A DNA stretch of 32,212 bases, taken from assembly GCA_032718475.1 (NCBI GenBank), contig JAUCBJ010008613.1, positions 1-32,212 on the forward strand, in the 5' to 3' direction. The position numbers were made by a program, and so were the translations under genes. This stretch comes from Nemertoderma westbladi. Lineage: Eukaryota; Xenacoelomorpha; Nemertodermatida; Nemertodermatidae. Positions 29,461 through 32,212 of this stretch are shown in pieces (positions within the stretch are counted from its first letter, which is position 1; every line of letters starts with the position of its first letter). The notes under the pieces are model-generated. The model was not told the DNA's origin. It saw only the letters and a program-made list of their open reading frames with translations, and searched no databases.

Positions 29461-30380
29461 ATTGAATAAAACTGTAAAAGTTAATATTTCTGAGGTGGAT
29501 GCCATTTTTTCTCAAATTATTACCTTTACATATTTAGCGCTGGTATCCGAATGTACATCATTCTCATCATAGGTATTTTAGGTTTTTAGTGGTGCTATTC
29601 ATTTTGGTCTCCTTGGAACCACAATTTTGAACGTATGGTCTATATTTCACATTACTTCTAAGACTTCGAACTCATCGCGATGAAACAAATAGATTGCGAA
29701 GTATCTGCGAAGAATTCTCATAATTGTAGTTATTTTTAGTTGTGTTATGGATCATATAACATGAACTTATAACAATAACTGCAATGCTAGATTTAGATAC
29801 ACAATAATTTAATGTTTTAAAACCAAATCATCAGTATATATACTTGGTGGTGCATGTGACTAATTTCGGGCTCATTGGAGCAGGAATATGGTTGATTTAG
29901 ATCCATAGCACCATTAAAAAAAGCCTTCAATGAGAATGCTTTAACTATTATATCGCCCCTCGCAATGAGCACAACATGTCATATGCGCTTGTAATATGAA
30001 TGAAATACAGGCAATAACTGCAAAAGTACTGATGATTTGGTCTTAAAGCATGATTATTGTCTAACTAAATACTAAATCGAACATTACAGTAACAAGAATC
30101 CCAACATGAAAATGAAACCCATAATACCACTGAAGAAGCCTACAATGAGAATTCTTCGAAGTCTTGGCATGTAATAATGTGAAATATAGGCCATAACTAC
30201 AAAAATCTGTGGTTCCAAGGAGACCAAAATGAATAGCACCACTATAAAGCTAATATACCTATGTTGAGAATGATGTACATTCGGATAACAGCGCAAAATA
30301 TGTAAAGGTATAATAATTTAAGAAAAAATGACATCAACCTCAGAAATTTACCTTTTTACAGTTTTAGTTCCAATACAGTT
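29461..30380. mobile_element. 0.92-kb inverted-repeat element with about 250-bp arms
   Basis: The arms at about 29461-29730 and 30135-30380 are inverted copies. Shared blocks are AAACTGTAAAA, AATTTCTGAGGT-like sequence, GAATGTACATCATTCTCA, GGTGCTATTCATTTTGGTCT, CCTTGGAACCACA and CGAAGAATTCTCAT. A second, inner inverted pair (ACCAAATCATCAGTA and TACTGATGATTTGGT, near 29822 and 30028) suggests the dyad continues to the centre. No transposase. The 70-residue frame 30084-30296 is a by-product of the arm. Confidence 0.85.
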
Positions 30381-30474
30381 ACCAGTATACTTATCTCGAG
30401 TGGTTTATAAATAAATAGCATTGCAGAATGGAAACAATTATGTAGATGCGAGTTGATCAATTAACTACACTAAC

Positions 30475-30726
30475 CTGGAGTGGATCCGGTACGGGCATCC
30501 AATCCCGAAACAGCCGCGTCGTTCTCTAGGTAACCCGGGTTGTTCCCTAGGTAACCGGGGACGCCCCCCAATGGGCGGGCTGCGGGAGACGCGGCCGATT
30601 TAGCCTTGGGGGTGTAACCCGGGAGACCCAGTAACCCAGCGGTGTCCCATGGGTTAGTCCCGGGGTTCTCCCATGGTTTAGTGGTCGGAGACGGTTTGGG
30701 AGCGCGTTGTTGGGGAGAGTCAACGC
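30475..30726 (-). CDS. Host gene, 252-nt exon (Pro/Gly-rich)
   Basis: Minus strand: acceptor TTCTTACCCCTCGACCAG before 30726 and donor GTTAGT at 30474. Phase 1 in, phase 1 out. It encodes GVDSPQQRAPKPSPTTKPWE, then a stretch with NPWDTAGLLGLPGYTPKAKS, and a short tandem echo GYLGNNPGYLEN, ending ARTGSTP. The other frames are closed by stops, and GC content is much higher than in the adjacent introns. No known domain. The following intron (14120-30474) is 16 kb and holds NAT10 and the sulfotransferases. Confidence 0.82.
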
Positions 30727-31134
30727 CTGGTCGAGGGGTAAGAAATAAAATATTAGGGAGTTAATTAGTGCAATAAAAATATACCTGTTACAACAGACTC
30801 AAAAATAATTGCAAAGAAGTAAAGGATGGGTCATAAAAATTATTCAGTGAATATTTTCCCTTTTTTATTATGGGAAATTTTAGCAGGAAAAAGTGACAGG
30901 GATTTTAACCAAAGCAATAAACTAATTTTAATCATAATTTGTGTCCTTTTGAGTACATTTTTTATCTTCGTAACTATTTCCCACGTTCACTCACTCTGAG
31001 ATATAAATATATGTTTTTAGTCACAAAAATCACTTAAATTTAGATATAAGGCTCCGATATAAGACTCCGATATCTCGAAAACTAAAAAGACTATAGTTAA
31101 CTTACCGTATTTCACCCCCCAATGTACAACTAAC
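30727..31134. other. Host intron, 408 bases
   Basis: AT-rich intron between the 252- and 129-nt exons, with donor GTTAGT at 31134 and acceptor at 30727. Nothing else visible. Confidence 0.7.
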
Positions 31135-31263
31135 CGAAAGTATCGAGGATACTCGCCACAGCGTCTTCTAGAATAGAGTTACCAGGGCCAACGCGGGTGG
31201 CTGACTTACTCCCCGCTTTCTTCGGTGAATAACCTTTCTTTGAATCGCCGCTAGGGTGCGTCC
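31135..31263 (-). CDS. Host gene, 129-nt exon
   Basis: Minus strand: strong acceptor TGTTTTTTCCTTCAG before 31263, donor GTTAGT at 31134. Phase 1 in and out. It encodes a Lys/Ser-rich, basic segment (THPSGDSKKGYSPKKAGSKS) followed by ATRVGPGNSILEDAVASILD and TF; the second part is predicted helical. The basic stretch could be a nuclear-localisation type signal (inference). Confidence 0.82.
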
Positions 31264-31479
31264 CTGAAGGAAAAAACAGGAGGTAACAAATAAAGCTCGG
31301 TTCGCTTTATTTTACTATGTAATTCAAAACTTAACTACTATTAACATCTAATAGCTTCCGGCTTCCACACAGCAGTACATGTCGTGCAAAATGGTGAGAT
31401 TGCGAATAATCTTTAACTCGTGACCCACAACCCACTGAGCCTTCATACTTTATTATTAAAAGCGGGGAGTAATACTCAC

Positions 31480-31621
31480 CCGACAATGACATCATTACAG
31501 CAGCTGCTTCCAGCAACCTCTTCTTCTCGGCATCGTCCTGCATAGTAATGACGTCATCAGTAATTCTATCCAATTCTGAGCCGGAAGAAACAACTTCTTC
31601 TGACGCGAGTGCGGGAAAACT
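31480..31621 (-). CDS. Host gene, most 5' exon in the window (142 nt)
   Basis: Minus strand: acceptor CGTATGTTTTTCAG before 31621 and donor GTGAGT at 31479. Phase 0 in, phase 1 out. It encodes SFPALASEEVVSSGSELDRI, then TDDVITMQDDAEKKRLLEAA and AVMMSLS: an acidic segment leading into an amphipathic helix. This is the most domain-like part of the visible protein and the best query for identifying the family. Because it has an acceptor, at least one more coding exon lies to the right of the window. Confidence 0.82.
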
Positions 31622-31700
31622 CTGAAAAACATACGAGCGAGTTATTAATAATACTACAACTGAAGTAGAAGCTTGAAAATCCAATATTAAAAAGTTAATT

Positions 31701-32190
31701 GTATTTTATTTATTTACCAAGCACGATAAGTAAAAACCTTACCGGTAGGTACATAATGTCAATGCCAAATTATGGAAAAAAAACTAAAAAGCAACAAGAC
31801 CTAGACGTTGCATGCAATCAGTGATCAGATGACGGCAGCCAGCTGATCGGTAGGTTTCGCCCCCCAACTGAAGGCATTCTCAGGAAGCCAAGCCAGGAAA
31901 TGTAGAGAGAGATTCCCAAAGGGTGACGGAGCAGGTAATGAAATGAAGAGATGTCTGTAGGCCTACCGTAACTAACCACTGGGAAGCAGCACCGGCTTGC
32001 TTGGCTTCCTGAGAATGCCTTCAGTTGCGGGGCAAAACCTACCGATCAGCTGGCTGCCGTCAGCTGATCACTGATTGCATGCAACGTCTAGGTCTTGTTG
32101 CTTTTTTTAGTTTTTACATACTTTGGCAATGACATACCTACCGGTAAGGTTTTTACTTAACGTGCTTTATAAATAAATAAAATAAAATAC
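31701..32190. mobile_element. 0.49-kb inverted-repeat element with about 197-bp arms
   Basis: 31701-31897 and 31993-32190 are near-identical inverted arms. They share TAAGTAAAAACCTTACCGGTAGG at the outside (two blocks), then CAACAAGACCTAGACGTTGCATGC, CAGCTGATCGGTAGGTTT, and CTGAAGGCATTCTCAGGAAGC. Fewer than 100 bases separate them. No coding capacity; a foldback-type MITE. Both arms carry TACCGGTA. No clean target duplication seen. Confidence 0.9.
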
Positions 32191-32212
32191 TACAACTACT
32201 AGGTCGAGCGAG

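Noticed and set aside
30084-30296. 70-residue hydrophobic minus-strand frame
   Set aside because: It falls within an arm of an inverted-repeat element; the hydrophobic character follows from AT-rich sequence.

Overview
The window is nuclear DNA from an animal. It holds clear full-length homologues of animal NOSIP, CCDC134, eIF2B-beta and NAT10, a spliced gene with good GT-AG junctions, a cytosolic-type sulfotransferase, non-LTR retrotransposon pieces, many inverted-repeat transposons, and satellite and minisatellite DNA. The reverse transcriptase is of a kind I associate with marine invertebrates. I cannot place the species from sequence alone.

Layout: 1-3531 is a satellite array built from 44, 32 and 35 bp unit forms. 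A minus-strand multi-exon gene then runs across almost everything else. Its last eight exons can be traced at 31621-31480, 31263-31135, 30726-30475, 14119-14015, 9947-9906, 8127-7880 and 5751-4909 (seven in the window, with at least one more outside to the right), joined in one reading frame. I do not recognise the protein; it is low-complexity, Pro/Gly/Ser/Arg-rich, with an acidic C-terminus. Its introns contain other genes: NOSIP (6448-7365, +), CCDC134 (8647-9333, +), EIF2B2 (10558-11736, -), NAT10 (15135-18179, +), and a sulfotransferase (27914-29056, +) with a broken inverted copy (20291-21943, -). The first four are uninterrupted by introns, although the surrounding gene is clearly spliced.

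The 16 kb intron (14120-30474) is a transposon sink. It contains NAT10, a 0.47 kb element with a perfect 35-bp hairpin, a 15-bp minisatellite that cuts off the sulfotransferase pseudogene, a 5'-truncated non-LTR retrotransposon inserted in that pseudogene, and a 3.2 kb inverted-repeat element that itself contains a 0.66 kb foldback element. Three inverted structures are thus nested inside one another between the two sulfotransferase copies. Further inverted-repeat elements lie at 3.8-4.1, 12.0-13.0, 13.5-13.7, 29.5-30.4 and 31.7-32.2 kb.

Functionally the nested genes are unrelated housekeeping genes: ubiquitin ligase (NOSIP), ER-resident protein (CCDC134), translation initiation (eIF2B), RNA acetylation (NAT10) and small-molecule sulfation. 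They share location rather than a pathway. The strongest observations are this single gene hosting several intronless genes, the run of phase-1 introns that make four host exons individually skippable, and the nested palindromes.
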